From NCBI GenBank assembly GCA_947561585.1, contig CANNZV010002507.1, forward strand, positions 31,530 through 95,529: a stretch of 64,000 nt of DNA. Direction: 5' to 3'. This stretch comes from Caprella mutica (taxonomy: Eukaryota > Arthropoda > Malacostraca > Amphipoda > Caprellidae). Under the pieces are notes generated by a model. The model was given only the letters and a program-made list of their open reading frames with translations, did not search any database and was not told where the DNA came from. The position numbers and the translations under genes were made by a program. Positions 13,790-26,492 of this stretch are shown piece after piece; within the stretch, counting starts at the first letter, position 1; each line of letters starts with the position of its first letter.

Positions 13790-15785
13790 GACATACAATG
13801 AAACGATACAATGAAACGATACAATGAAACGATACAATGAAACGATACAATGAAACGATACAATGAAACGATACAATGAAACGATACAATGAAACGATAC
13901 AATGAAACGATACAATGAAACGATACAATGAAACGATACAATGAAACGATAGAATGAAACGATACAATGAAACGATACAATGAAACGATAGAATGAAACG
14001 ATAGAATGAAACAATAGAATGAAACGATGCAATGAAACGATACAATGAAACGATAGAATGAAACAATAGAATGAAACGATGCAATGAAACGATACAATGA
14101 AACGATACAATGGAACGATACAATGAAACGATACAATGAAACGATACAATGAAACTGCAGCTAGAACTACAATGAAACGATACAATGAAACTGCAGCTAG
14201 AACTACAATGAAACGATACAATGAAACGATACAATGAAACGATACAATGAAACTGCAGCTAGAACTACAATGAAACGATACAATGAAACTGCAGCTAGAA
14301 CTACAATGAAATGATACAATGAAACGATACAATGAAACGATACAATGAAACGATACAATGAAATGATACAATGAAACGATACAATGAAACGATACAATGA
14401 AACGATACAATGAAACGATACAATGAAACGATACAATGAAACGATACAATGAAACGATACAATGAAACTGCAGCTAGAACTACAATGAAACGATACAATG
14501 AAACTGCAGCTAGAACTACAATGAAACGATACAATGAAATGATACAATGAAACGATACAATGAAACGATAGAATGAAACGATACAATGAAACGATACAAT
14601 GAAACGATAGAATGAAACAATAGAATGAAACGATGCAATGAAACGATACAATGAAACGATACAATGGAACGATACAATGAAACGATACAATGAAACGATA
14701 CAATGAAACTGCAGCTAGAACTACAATGAAACGATACAATGAAACTGCAGCTAGAACTACAATGAAACGATACAATGAAACGATACAATGAAACGATACA
14801 ATGAAACTGCAGCTAGAACTACAATGAAACGATACAATGAAACTGCAGCTAGAACTACAATGAAACGATACAATGAAATGATACAATGAAACGATACAAT
14901 GAAACGATACAATGAAACGATACAATGAAACGATACAATGAAACGATACAATGAAACGATACAATGAAACTGCAGTTAGAACTACAATGAAACGATACAA
15001 TGAAACTGCAGCTAGAACTACAATGAAACGATACAATGAAACGATACAATGAAACGATACAATGGAACGATACAATGAAACGATACAATGAAACTATACA
15101 ATGAAACGATACAATGAAACTGCAGCTAGAACTACAATGAAACGATACAATGAAACGATACAATGGAACGATACAATGGAACGATACAATGAAACGATAC
15201 AATGAAACGATACAATGAAATTATACAATGAAACGATACAATGAAACGATACAATGAAACGATACAATGAAACGATACAATGAAACGATACAATGGAACG
15301 ATACAATGAAACGATACAATGAAACGATACAATGAAACGATACAATGAAACGATAGAATGAAACGATACAATGAAACGATACAATGGAACGATACAGTGA
15401 AACGATACAATGAAACGATACAATGAAACGATACAATGAAACGATACAATGGAACGATACAATGAATCGATACAATGGAACGATAGAATGAAACGATACA
15501 ATGAAACGATACAATGAAATGATACAATGAAACGATACAATGAAATGATACAATGAAACGATACAATGAAATGGTACAATGAAACGATACAATGAAACAA
15601 TACAATGAAACAATACAAGGAAACGATACAATGAAACGATACAATGAAACGATATAATGAAATGATACAATGAAATGATACAATGAAACGATACAATGAA
15701 ATGATACAATGAAACGATACAATTAATGAAATGATACAATGAAACGATACAATGAAACAATACAATGAAACGATACAATAATATA
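13790..15785. repeat. 13-bp tandem array with 23-bp interspersed units
   Basis: The basic unit is aatgaaacgatac (13 bp), about 120 copies, interrupted in the first two thirds by a 23-bp variant (aatgaaactgcagctagaactac). The minus strand is open in all three frames over hundreds of codons and yields a 13-residue MYRFIVSFHCIVS-type periodic peptide in each. This is a consequence of the period and not evidence of a gene. Confidence 0.95.
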
Positions 15786-15823
15786 AATACAATAACAGAT
15801 GTATACGTTTATCATAATGAACG

Positions 15824-16420
15824 TTAAAGGTCCCCTCCAAGCAAATAATATTATTGCCTTATTCAACGAGGCTAATGTTTCTTATCATTTTACTGTAAAC
15901 CACATCGAATTTGGTAGCATATTTTTAATTTTATATGCTTTTAAAGATTTTTATAATCGAAACTCTACAAAACTTATTTTACTTCCGACTTACTAATTTA
16001 AGAAATTTTCAGCCTGAAGAAAAAGAATGTACACCATTTGTTTTGATTGTCAACTAGGTATTAGGTTTAATAAATCCATTTAATATTCGTGTAAAGGTAT
16101 AAAATTAAATGAACTTATAATAGAAACGTTTGTATACTTTAAGAAACAATTAATATCTAAAATAAAGGCCGAAAACGCATGGTTTGTTTATAAAATTCAA
16201 ATTTGAAATCATAACAAAGAGTGTACAATCTTCTTCTCGAGCATCAGATTAGTGATTCGCTCAATTGTTGCTCAGAGTATTAAAAAACTTTAAAAACAAA
16301 TTATAAAATATATACTGAACCGAATTGTATGCGGTTTGCAGAATAATGATCGTAGACCTTAGTTCTATAATATTATGTAACAAACTCATTTTTTTCCCGG
16401 AGCCTGGAGAGGACCTTTAA
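15824..16420. mobile_element. piggyBac-like MITE, copy 1
   Basis: A 597-bp element is bounded by TTAA on both sides with terminal inverted repeats AGGTCCCCTCCAAGC (left) and AGGTCCTCTCCAGGC (right, reversed). TTAA duplication is diagnostic of piggyBac-type integration. It shares its whole length with the copy at 38973-39558. No transposase is present. It inserted directly beside the end of the 13-bp array. Confidence 0.85.
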
Positions 16421-17233
16421 TGAAGGAGGTAATAGATAAAAACTTTCAAAGTGATACAAATTAGGTTTTTTTTTCAAGTCACATGTTAAATTACTTTATG
16501 TCACAATCATCAAGAGGTACTTTTATTCATTAATTTAAAGGAGGATATTGCCAGAGTATATTTAAGTGGCTGATTAATGACATTCTGCTAAAGGCTTTGG
16601 TAATCACCACCATAATTTGGAAAATACTGTACTTATAACTAGGTATTATTAATAGGGAAAATAGACATTATACACTGTAATTACTTGAGATAAATTGGTT
16701 TTACTATTTGTGTTACGCAGCACTTTTCCTCATATGAATTTATTGAAGTTTTAAGGAAGGGTGACTTACGTGTCACTCCATTTTACCAACCATCCGTGTA
16801 GAGGAGGTACAGAGCTAAACAGTTGAAGATTATGCAATAGGGTTACCCCCCCCCCCCCTACAATAATGTTACTCCCCCCCCCCCCCAACAGGGTAGGTAA
16901 TTACACCCCTGGAATGCAGTCCTGGACCCCATTCCTAAGATTGGACAAATGGGAATTTAACTCGGGTTAATTAGTCCCAAAATACCAAAGCTATCAACTT
17001 AATTAATTATTCCAGACTAAATGATACTATAAGAAAAGAGTCAGAGCTAAGAACACTGAGTAACTGTTCAATAGAAATTATAATTATTTTTTTATTTATA
17101 CATTTCTATACATGTATGTGCTTGTATTTTTTATTATATTTATGAAATGAATGTATAATTATATGTCTAAATAAAATTTAAAATCTCTCGTCTACATAAT
17201 ATAATATACTATAATAACTATATCATATCAATA
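16421..17233. other. AT-rich intergenic sequence with C-tracts
   Basis: No gene. Two poly-C runs of 10-13 bases occur at about 16846-16889. The rest has no recognised structure. Confidence 0.5.
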
Positions 17234-18578
17234 TACAGGATGACCCACAAAAAGTGTACCCAAGTTTGAGTTAATATAGATATCGTACACATACAATCTT
17301 AAGCAATGACTGTGGTAGAATGGATACATGAAAAAATCTTCTATCTCTATAATATAATACGCTAGATCTGTCTGTCTCTCTATCTGTCTGTTTGTGTGTC
17401 TGTTTGTTGGAGCAATATTACTCACAAACGGTTAGACCTAGAGACTTGAAAATTTACAACTTTTTAGAAAGTGGTGTCGAATTTAACGTGTTAAAAGTAT
17501 TTTTCGAAATTCAAACGGGTTTTCGAATTATTAACACTTGATTCATAATGGGATAGATAGGAATTAATTCGACATATTTTCCAGGATATTTTCAGAGACT
17601 ATCCAACAGAATGGGCTGAAATTTTCTGGGAACTTTCGTCCTATGGTCTTACAGAACGCTATTGATTTGTTTTTACGAAATTCGAACGTATTTTTGAATT
17701 ATTCGAATTTAAGTTTTAATGGAATAAGTAGGGATTTAATTCAAATCAGGAAATGCATGGTAACATACGAAATAAATTAAAAATAAAATTGGCATTAATC
17801 GAATCGAAAAATTATCTACGATTTGTAAAAATGGTCTACAAACATGACCGTGTTAACCGTTTTTCTAAATTCAAGGTACTTTTTGAGATAGGACGAAAAT
17901 TACAAAATGAAAAATAAAATTCTACGCTGGTTATCATTTTTTGTCGCGAAAATAAATGACATATTTTGCACGTCGAAAATATAATAATTAATTTTAATAT
18001 TGATTTTGACGGGTGGGAATTTAAATTAATATTCGAAATAAATGATATTTAGAATATTTATTATCAAATTATAACGAATTTTACATAATTATTATAATTA
18101 ATTTTAAATGAATAAAATGTCAGCTGCTACCTATATATGGGGATTGTATTTCTTCTATTTCAAGCATTGAAATGACTGATATAGCTAATTGTTTTAATTT
18201 TTCATAATGTGATTATTTGAATAATGATTGTAATTTGTAGTTATTTATACAGCTATTTTATATAATAATTTATGATCTATACGACAGTATTCTAGACAAA
18301 TTGATGACGTCACGGGAAGGAAAATTACTCTTTAGTGGTACCTAATTAATATGAAATGTAATGGAAAAGGGGATCTTTAATGTGTATGAACGAACACAAT
18401 AAGTCTTAAATATTAGTGTAAAAAAATATATAATAATATATGCACGTTACTGTGCATTTTGCACGGGTACCCACTAGTCTGATTTTTATATTCACTTCAA
18501 CTCATTTTTTAACTACTTATAAATACGATATTTATATTAATTCTAAGTTTGGTACACTTTTTTGTGGGTCACCCTGTA
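17234..18578. mobile_element. mariner-like TIR element with a probable nested insertion
   Basis: The left end CAGGATGACCCACAAAAAG and the reversed right end CAGGGTGACCCACAAAAAAG continue as inverted repeats for over 40 bp and are flanked by TA, as in Tc1/mariner elements. The interior from about 17363 (ctagatctgtctgtctc) to about 18478 (gggtacccactagtctg) looks unrelated to the ends and may be a second element nested in a shorter MITE. No transposase is seen. Confidence 0.7.
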
Positions 18579-18730
18579 TACTATATACCTAACCTAGTTT
18601 ATTTGGCTAAAATGAAAAATGAATTGGCCTACGGAAGATATAATTGCAAACAAGACAATCAAATAAAATGATCAATATTTAAAAAAAAATAACAATACTA
18701 ACAAAATTGTGAGCTAACGCAGTCTTCTCC

Positions 18731-20415
18731 ACCTGACACTACCCAATCACCGAACACTACCCAATCACCGAACAGTACCCAATCACCGAACACTACCCAA
18801 TCACCGAACCCTACCCAATCACCGAACCCTACCCAATCACCGGACACTACCCAATCACCGAACACTACCCAATCACCGAACACTACCCAATCACCGAACA
18901 CTACCCAATCACCGAACACTACCCAATCACCGAACCCTACCCAATCACCGAACCCTACCCAATCACCGGACACTACCAAACCACCGAACACTACCCAATC
19001 ACAGGACACTACCTAATCACCGAACACTACCCAATCACCGGACACTACCTAATCACCAGACACTACCCAATCACCGAACACTACCCAATCACCGGACACT
19101 ACCCAATCACCGAACACTACCCAATCACCGGACACTACCCAATCACCGAACACTACCCAATCACCGGACACTACCCAATCACCGGACACTACCCAATCAC
19201 CAGACACTACCCAATCACCAGACACTACCCAATCACCGAACACTACCCAATCACCGGACATTACCCAATCACCGGACACTACCCAATCACCGAACACTAC
19301 CCAATCACCGAACACTACCCAATCACCGGACACTACCTAATCACCAGACACTACCCAATCACCGAACACTACCCAATTACCGGACACTACCCAATCACCG
19401 AACACTACCCAATCACCGGACACTACCCAATCACCGAACACTACCCAATCACCGGACACTACCCAATCACCGGACACTACCCAATCACCAGACACTACCC
19501 AATCACCGAACACTACCCAATCACCGGACACTACCCAATCACCGGACACTACCCAATCACCAGACACTACCCAATCACCGAACACTACCCAATCACCGGA
19601 CACTACCCAATCACCGGACACTACCCAATCACCAGACACTACCCAATCACCGAACACTACCCAATCACCGAACACTACCCAAACACCGGACATTACCCAA
19701 TCACTGGACACTACCCAATCACCGAACACTACCCAATCACCGGACACTACCCAATCACCGGACACTACCCAATCACCAGACACTACCCAATCACCGAACA
19801 CTACCCAATCACCGAACACTACCCAAACACCGGACATTACCCAATCACTGGACACTACCCAATCACCGAACACTACCCAATCACCGAACACTACCCAAAC
19901 ACCGGACATTACCCAATCACTGGACACTACCCAATCACCGAACACTACCCAATCACCGGACACTACCCAATCACCGGACACTACCCAATCACCAGACACT
20001 ACCCAATCACCGAACACTACCCAATCACCGGACACTACCCAATCACCGGACACTACCCAATCACCAGACACTACCCAATCACCGAACACTACCCAATCAC
20101 CGAACACTACCCAAACACCGGACATTACCCAATCACTGGACACTACCCAATCACCGAACACTACCCAATCACCGGACACTACCCAATCACCGGACACTAC
20201 CCAATCACCAGACACTACCCAATCACCGAACACTACCCAATCACCGAACACTACCCAAACACCGGACATTACCCAATCACTGGACACTACCCAATCACCG
20301 AACACTACCCAAACACCGGACATTACCCAATCACTGGACACTACCCAATCACCGAACACTACCCAAACACCGGACATTACCCAATCACTGGACACTACCC
20401 AATCACCGAACACAC
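18731..20415. repeat. 18-bp tandem array
   Basis: About 93 copies of an 18-bp unit (cactacccaatcaccgaa type). The period is a multiple of three, so the minus strand reads as GDWVVF/GDWVVS hexapeptides over long stretches. Single-base Trp-to-stop changes interrupt it near 19014, 19050 and 19335. The second half has a higher-order pattern including aaacaccggacattaccc and aatcactggac variants. Confidence 0.95.
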
Positions 20416-20462
20416 CCCAACGTATACATGGATAATATGTCTGCTGTTTGCCCTGCCTTCAT

Positions 20463-20503
20463 TACCTTCGCAGAATGCGGGAAGGTCATATTTTAGCCGT
20501 CGT

Positions 20504-20594
<91 letters not shown>

Positions 20595-21120
20595 TCATCT
20601 TGTTATTCGCTTAACTGAAAAAGTGTACAACCAAATGGCCTGCAATTTGGTGAAACGATTGAATTTTGGGAGTGACCTGGTCAAAGGTCAAGGTCATGGT
20701 CATTTATAACTCAAAAACTATTGAACCATATTGCATGAAACTTGGTGGGACGATTGGTCAATATACAAGAACCATTTTGTTAGATTTTGGGAGCGATCGG
20801 GTGAAAGGACAAAGATTAAGGTCAAGGCCATTTGTAACTAAATAACTCAAAAAGTATTCAACCAAATTGTCTGAAATTTGATGGTACATGATTGGTCAAT
20901 GTCCAGGAACCATCTGTTAGAATTTTTGGAGCGATCCGATCAAAGGTTAAGGTCAAGGTCATTTATAACTCAATAACTCAAAAAGTATTGTACCATATTG
21001 CATGAAACTTGGTGGGAGGTTTGGTTATTATCCAGTTAGAAGTTTTTTTAAATTTTGGGAGAGAACGGGTCAAAGCGGCGGCGAAGGCATGCGCTCTACT
21101 GAGTGCACATAATCTAGTTC
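20463..21120 (+). repeat. TTTA-containing dispersed repeat, copy 1
   Basis: The repeat starts TACCTTCGCAGAATGCGGGA, continues through a (TTTA)n tract (about 20502-20594), then about five diverged 110-120-bp internal units. Each of these carries motifs such as CATGAAACTTGGTGGGA and AAGGTCAAGGTCATTTATAA. It ends GCGGCGGCGAAGGCATGCGC. The family recurs inverted at 25690-26372 and truncated at about 55040-55150. The ends have a short inverted match (ACCTTCGC / GCGAAGGY). Confidence 0.8.
20502..20594. repeat. (TTTA)n microsatellite
   Basis: About 23 perfect TTTA units lie inside the dispersed repeat at 20463-21120. Confidence 0.95.
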
Positions 21121-23105
21121 GCTATGCTGACGAAACTTCATGTTTGGGCAAAGTTCACGCTTGGTTTAGGGTATATAATGATATAGACTTGTTCTGAATA
21201 AGCGATAAACCAACTTCACGTTGACAAATAACTCAGAAATACAAGTAATGTCCCACTAGATAGGGGCAACAATATTGAAAGTTCCTTGCTGTTTACTTCG
21301 ATAAAATTTAAGGTGGATATTAATTTTGCATGTAAGACAATTTCTACAGTCGTACTACTTGCTTGGTAGCGGTGAGAAAGTGCTAGCTTGCTGGGGTGAG
21401 GGAGTCTGAAGGTTTTAGGGATGCTTACTGTGAGGAGTCATCCAAATTCAAAGGGAAATTTCAGCCTGTTCAATTCCAATAATATGCATAACTTTTTCGA
21501 CTGTCAGAAGTGTTATCGAGCTATAGAATTAACAATCAGGCATATCTCAATAAGAATTGAAAATAGTTTCATATACCCTACCTATTTCAGTCTAAATGTT
21601 TGCACATTGCAAGTGTTGCGTATAGTTGGTATATTTCAGCCATTCCAAGACAATAAAATGTGTAAATCTCCTATGTAATTAAGCTTTTATTTTAAACGGT
21701 TAAATTAGATAAATACATCAAATTTATTGATATTGCTAGTGATTAGTACAAATGATTTAATTAGGAAAATATTAAATCAAGTAGATATAGTGGAAGTTAA
21801 AGTAATTTGATATATTGCAAAGGTTAAGATATTCTTAATTGCGTTTATATTATTAAAGGTATTAAAGAAATATAAATAATAATTGTTTTGACTAACTAAA
21901 TATTATGGTCAATACTTGTTTTAATAAAATAACTCAAACATTGTGAAGGGTGTACCTATTTTATTCTCCTTTCTAGTGTGGGTAGTTTTAAATCTTTAAA
22001 TCGGTCAAACTAGGATATATATATACGTTCCAGTGCCTATCAAACCTGTGAATACCTAGCACTAGTAGAAGAGGGGTAACCATTACCAATATGCTAGTGT
22101 GGAATGAAGGCAGGTTACCCATCAAAGATGTACCAGTACTATTCCTGTAATGGGTAACAGCGGACAACCAAACACCGAACCATACTTCACTTACGTGCTC
22201 ATCACATTTTTTGTTCTGACTAGCGTTTAGATTTCACTCAAATTTGTTCACTGGGACATGGCATCTGTAGAGACTCCTTTAAGTCTCGCTAGTGGATGTC
22301 CAGCAGCAGCAAGTCAATTACAGCTATCCAATCAATTAGAGGATATGTAACGTACTCAATGGCTATCTGCCTCACGACAACTCCTTTGTTTTGCGGTACC
22401 TTCGTCAGTTCGAGACTAGGTCAGACGCAACTTTTTCCGCATGCAGTATATGGCCTCTGCCAAGGCTTCTAAAGACAACTATATTCACTCACAGTGTCTA
22501 CCCTATTACTAATAATGAAAGCATTAATAATACTTTTACTAAATAATTATAAATAATCTTAGTTACATTTGAATGACCATTATACGATTGTAATTAAAGC
22601 ATATAACTAGTTGCAGTAATCGTTATTATAATAGTATTCCTATTTCAAAAAGTTGTTCCTAAATATGTTTTTAGATCTCTAAACAATTTATCATTGGGTC
22701 TGACTTTGTGTTGATAGTTAGAGTGAAAGTACAACATTTCAATAGCAGAGATAACTAATGCGTAATGTGATGTATAATAGGAAAATGAAGTTAGTTATAA
22801 AGTATTAGAAGTAATGTACAAAGTATTTGAATACGATATTTTACCATATCCATTACTTTAGAGACTTGCGTTGACAGTAACGCGATAATATTACAATATC
22901 GAAATTTAATGGAGTAAAAGTATTGATTCTTTGCATATATGAATGCAATGAGAGAGTATAATAGCAATATGCTAAAGGACTATTAGTCTACTATTACTCA
23001 TTCACGTGTGTGTATCGCACCTTTTTTGGTTAAACACTTTTTAGAATGAGAAAAAAGTAAGAAAAAAGCTGATTTAAATTATAAAGTATGAGCTCCTGAA
23101 TCTCA
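21121..23105. other. Intergenic sequence without a supportable gene
   Basis: Mostly AT-rich. At 22050-22460 the composition is richer in GC and holds a 30-codon frame (22258-22350, beginning MASVETPLSLASGCPAAAS) with no partner exon or recognised domain. It may be a retroelement scrap. Confidence 0.4.
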
Positions 23106-23109
23106 ATAT

Positions 23110-23437
23110 TGAATATATTTTACTATTGAATATATTTTACCATAGAATATATTTTACCATAGAATTTATTTTACCATAGAATATATTTTACCATAGAATA
23201 TATTTTACCATAGAATATATTTTACCATAGAATATATTTTACCATAGAATATATTTTACCATAGAATATATTTTACCATAGAATATATTTTACCATAGAA
23301 TATATTTTACCATAGAATATATTTTACCATAGAATATATTTTACCATAGAATATATTTTACCATAGAATATATTTTACCATAGAATATATTTTACCATAG
23401 AATATATTTACCATAGAATATATTTACCATATAATAT
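23110..23437. repeat. 17-bp tandem array
   Basis: About nineteen copies of aatatattttaccatag, nearly perfect, with shorter 15-16-bp copies at the 3' end. Confidence 0.95.
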
Positions 23438-24077
23438 ATATAGATGGCGTTACCTAGGCTATAACTCTGAGAGTAAATATTAGGTTGTAGCACCAGGCAG
23501 TGAAGAGTAAGTAACTGTTCTCTTTTAAATATCAGACCATTCAGTTACATTAACATTTCCTATGTAGAAACATTCTACTGCAACTCTCTGTAGCAACAAA
23601 TAAAGAAATAGTGGTATAACTTACAGTGTAGAAGAAAATTAGCAATTTAAATATGAAACTTATTTCAATTAAAGATTACTCTACAAAACCTTCGGCAGTT
23701 AAAATAAAAATGAAAAAAAATAGATTTTAAAAAGCAATAGCAGTCTCATTTTACCATTAAAACAAAATACTTTATTATTAAGAACCGTCCCTATGAAATA
23801 TTCTATCTGTGTCTACGAACAAAATCAGTCAGTCACGAACACAAGAATCGAAACTGTTCGTGACTGTTATTTGAATGAACATTAGTGAGTAATACATTAT
23901 AGAGTAAATCATATAATTAGTACCATATCATATATGCATCAATAATTTTTAATAGTATAATTCTTTGATTGAAATGTTTTTAATTGAAAACTTTCAAATA
24001 TTAAAACTTAAAACTAGCAAATATTTGACTTAACTCGCACATCTTTAGAAATATCTGATTGAAGTAAAATAACTATA
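23438..24077. other. AT-rich intergenic sequence
   Basis: Nothing supportable is seen. A short inverted match, AGTCACGAACA / TGTTCGTGACT, lies at about 23831-23868. Confidence 0.5.
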
Positions 24078-24252
24078 GGGTTGTGACAATATGCATTTAA
24101 AATCATAAATCATAAGAATATCATAGACGAAACTAAATGAAATGGTATCTAATACTATATACCGCGGCTGTAGAACGATTCAATAGTGTTTAATTCTCTC
24201 CGACTATTATATTTTCAAGATTTATGATTTAAAATGAATATTGTCACAACCC
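24078..24252. mobile_element. 175-bp foldback MITE
   Basis: Inverted repeats of about 33 bp begin GGGTTGTGACAATATGCATT and, reversed from the right end, GGGTTGTGACAATATTCATT. They enclose about 100 bp of unrelated sequence. No clear target-site duplication is visible. Confidence 0.65.
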
Positions 24253-24369
24253 AAATCATTACCTAAGTTTTTTTTTTAAAGACAATATTTTTCCATTAAT
24301 CTGTTTCAACTCCACTTTCCAAGAACTGAGAGTGTCTGATTAGGAGACATTATACCTCATGTAGACGTT

Positions 24370-25310
24370 TATAGGGTGACAATATATAGGCATGGGGTGA
24401 AGTTATATAGAATGACCATTAGTCCAATCTTGCATATCCATGAAAAAATAACACAGTTGAAATCATGAGTCATTTGACAATATTTAGAGGTGTCTCAAGT
24501 CAATGGAAATTTTATAGACAAAAAATAAGAATACCCATATTATACCAGTATATTTTATAATTTACATATAGAGCAAATTTATGTGTACACTGTGCAAACA
24601 AATGATTAATTCTTTTTTAACATTAAACTGCAGTTAATACTCTTAGTACAATGGTAGAAAGAGGCAAACCATTAATAGCTTTTGCTTTTTGCTTATAAAG
24701 TTCTGCCTTGGAATCTAGGGAAAAAGCACCGAGGTCAAAACACGTGTGTAAAAAAATGCAATAAGCCTCCATTCGAAAAACTCGCGTAAAAAAATAACAC
24801 ATTAAAAATAACCCCGATTCAAGAAAAATTATCGGTCAAAAACTGTTTTACACCACTTTTACACGAATTCAAATTACCAAATTCAAAATAGAATAGAAAT
24901 AACAAGAAGTACGTATAGTTGGTGTTAGTGTATTTCACACTATAGAGTCATTGCAAAAACTATGAATGGGTTGCCTCTTCCAACCATTGTTGTAAGAGTA
25001 TTAACTGCAATTTTATGTTAAAAAAGAATTAATCATTTACTTGCACAGTGTACACATAAACTTACTCAATATGTAAATTTTAAAATAAATTGGCATATTA
25101 TGGATATTCGTATTTTGTCTATAAGGATATAATTTCAATTGATTTGAGTCACCTCTAATATTGTCAAAATGACCCATTAATATGGTCAATTGAAATTCTA
25201 TTCATAATTTACCAATTTATTTTAAAATGCACATTTTGTCGGTGTTATTTTTCATGTGTAAGCAGTCACGTAATTATAGAAAACTTTAACTTTTCATTGT
25301 CAACCCTGTA
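24370..25310. mobile_element. Long-TIR mariner-like element
   Basis: A 941-bp element has inverted arms of about 300 bp each. For example, GTGTACACTGTGCAAACAAA near 24585 mirrors TTGCACAGTGTACAC near 25043, and GGTAGAAAGAGGCAAACC mirrors GGTTGCCTCTTCCAACC. The outer ends are AGGGTGACAAT and AGGGTTGACAAT, next to TA dinucleotides. No coding capacity is seen in the 280-bp centre. Confidence 0.7.
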
Positions 25311-25689
25311 TAGGATAAGTACCTAAACCTGCGTTACTTATATAATCCATGATTATTTCTAATACCTTTAAATTACCAGGTAGTACCTATCAACAACAAT
25401 ATACTGAATATTTTTCCAATGAATTATAGTGCATAATCGCAGCCAAATCATTTTCATTTCTTGTTCAAGTTGCACTCCTTTCGACACGGAATGTAAGTGA
25501 TTGTAAGTCTTCTGTCGTAATACTGGACGGGTTTTTTCGAAACAAATAATCGTAAGTTTACAAAATTATCTTTAATTGGCCTATTTATTCACTTGATTGA
25601 AACACTTTCTTTGTTTTGCATTTCAGTATTTTATTCAAGAATTCAATAATAGATAAAAGAAAACTACTACACCAAATAACATATTATTA

Positions 25690-26233
25690 AACTAGATTAC
25701 GTGCACTCGGTAGAGCGCATACCTTCGCCGCCGCTTATCCGTTTTCTACAAAAATCTAATACACTGGTGACTGGATAGGTGACTAATCGTCCCACCAAGT
25801 TTCATGCAATATGGTTCAATACTTTGAGTTATTGAGTTATAAATGACCTTGACCTTGACATTTGAACGGTTCGTTTCCAAAATTTTACCATATGGTTCCT
25901 GGACATTGTCCAATCGTCCCATCAAATTTCAGACAATTTGGTTGAATGCTTTTTGAGTTATTGAGTTACAAATGGCCTTGACCTTGATCTTTGACCTTTG
26001 ACCCGATCACTCTCAAAATCTAACTAAATGGTTCCTGTATATTGACCAATCGTCCCACACAGTTTCATGCAACATGATTCAATACTATTTGAGTTATAAA
26101 TGACCATGACCTTGACCTTTGACCGGGTCGCTCCCAAAACTCTACCAGCAGGTCACTGGACATGGACCAATCGTTTCACCAAATTTCAGGCAATTTGGTT
26201 GAATATTTTTCAGTTAAGCGAATAACAAGATGA

Positions 26234-26324
<91 letters not shown>

Positions 26325-26372
26325 ACAAATGCCGTCTAAAATATAACCTTTCTGCATTCTGCGAAGGTAATA
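25690..26372 (-). repeat. TTTA-containing dispersed repeat, copy 2 (inverted)
   Basis: This is the reverse complement of the family at 20463-21120, with the same order: TACCTTCGCAGAATGC, (TTTA)n (about 26233-26323), internal AAGGTCAAGGTC units, then GCGGCGGCGAAGGTATGCGC. With copy 1 it forms an inverted pair about 4.6 kb apart. Confidence 0.8.
26233..26323. repeat. (TAAA)n microsatellite
   Basis: About 22 TAAA units inside the inverted dispersed repeat copy. It is the mirror of the tract at 20502-20594. Confidence 0.95.
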
Positions 26373-26375
26373 AAG

Positions 26376-26490
26376 GCAATACCTGTAAGTAACCATTGCA
26401 ATACCTGTAAGTAACCATTGCAATACCTGTAAGTAACCATTGCAATACCTGTAAGTAACCATTGCAATACCTGTAAGTAACCATTGCAAT
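26376..26490. repeat. 22-bp tandem array
   Basis: Five copies of a 22-bp unit (caatacctgtaagtaaccat type) sit directly at the end of the inverted TTTA repeat. The last unit is interrupted by the element at 26493-27229. Confidence 0.85.
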
Positions 26491-26492
26491 AA

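Noticed and set aside
13765..15840. Long minus-strand open frames (up to 290 codons) of MYRFIVSFHC repeats
   Set aside because: They follow from a stop-free 13-bp repeat, exist in all three frames, and lack a promoter, splice signals or non-repeat coding sequence.
18698..20413. Minus-strand GDWVVS-repeat frame of 358 codons
   Set aside because: An 18-bp period keeps any stop-free frame open. Trp-to-stop substitutions break it, and no flanking coding sequence or signal peptide is seen.
21421..21678. 85-codon plus-strand frame
   Set aside because: AT-rich sequence with no domain, splice partner or promoter. A frame of this length is expected by chance in 64 kb.
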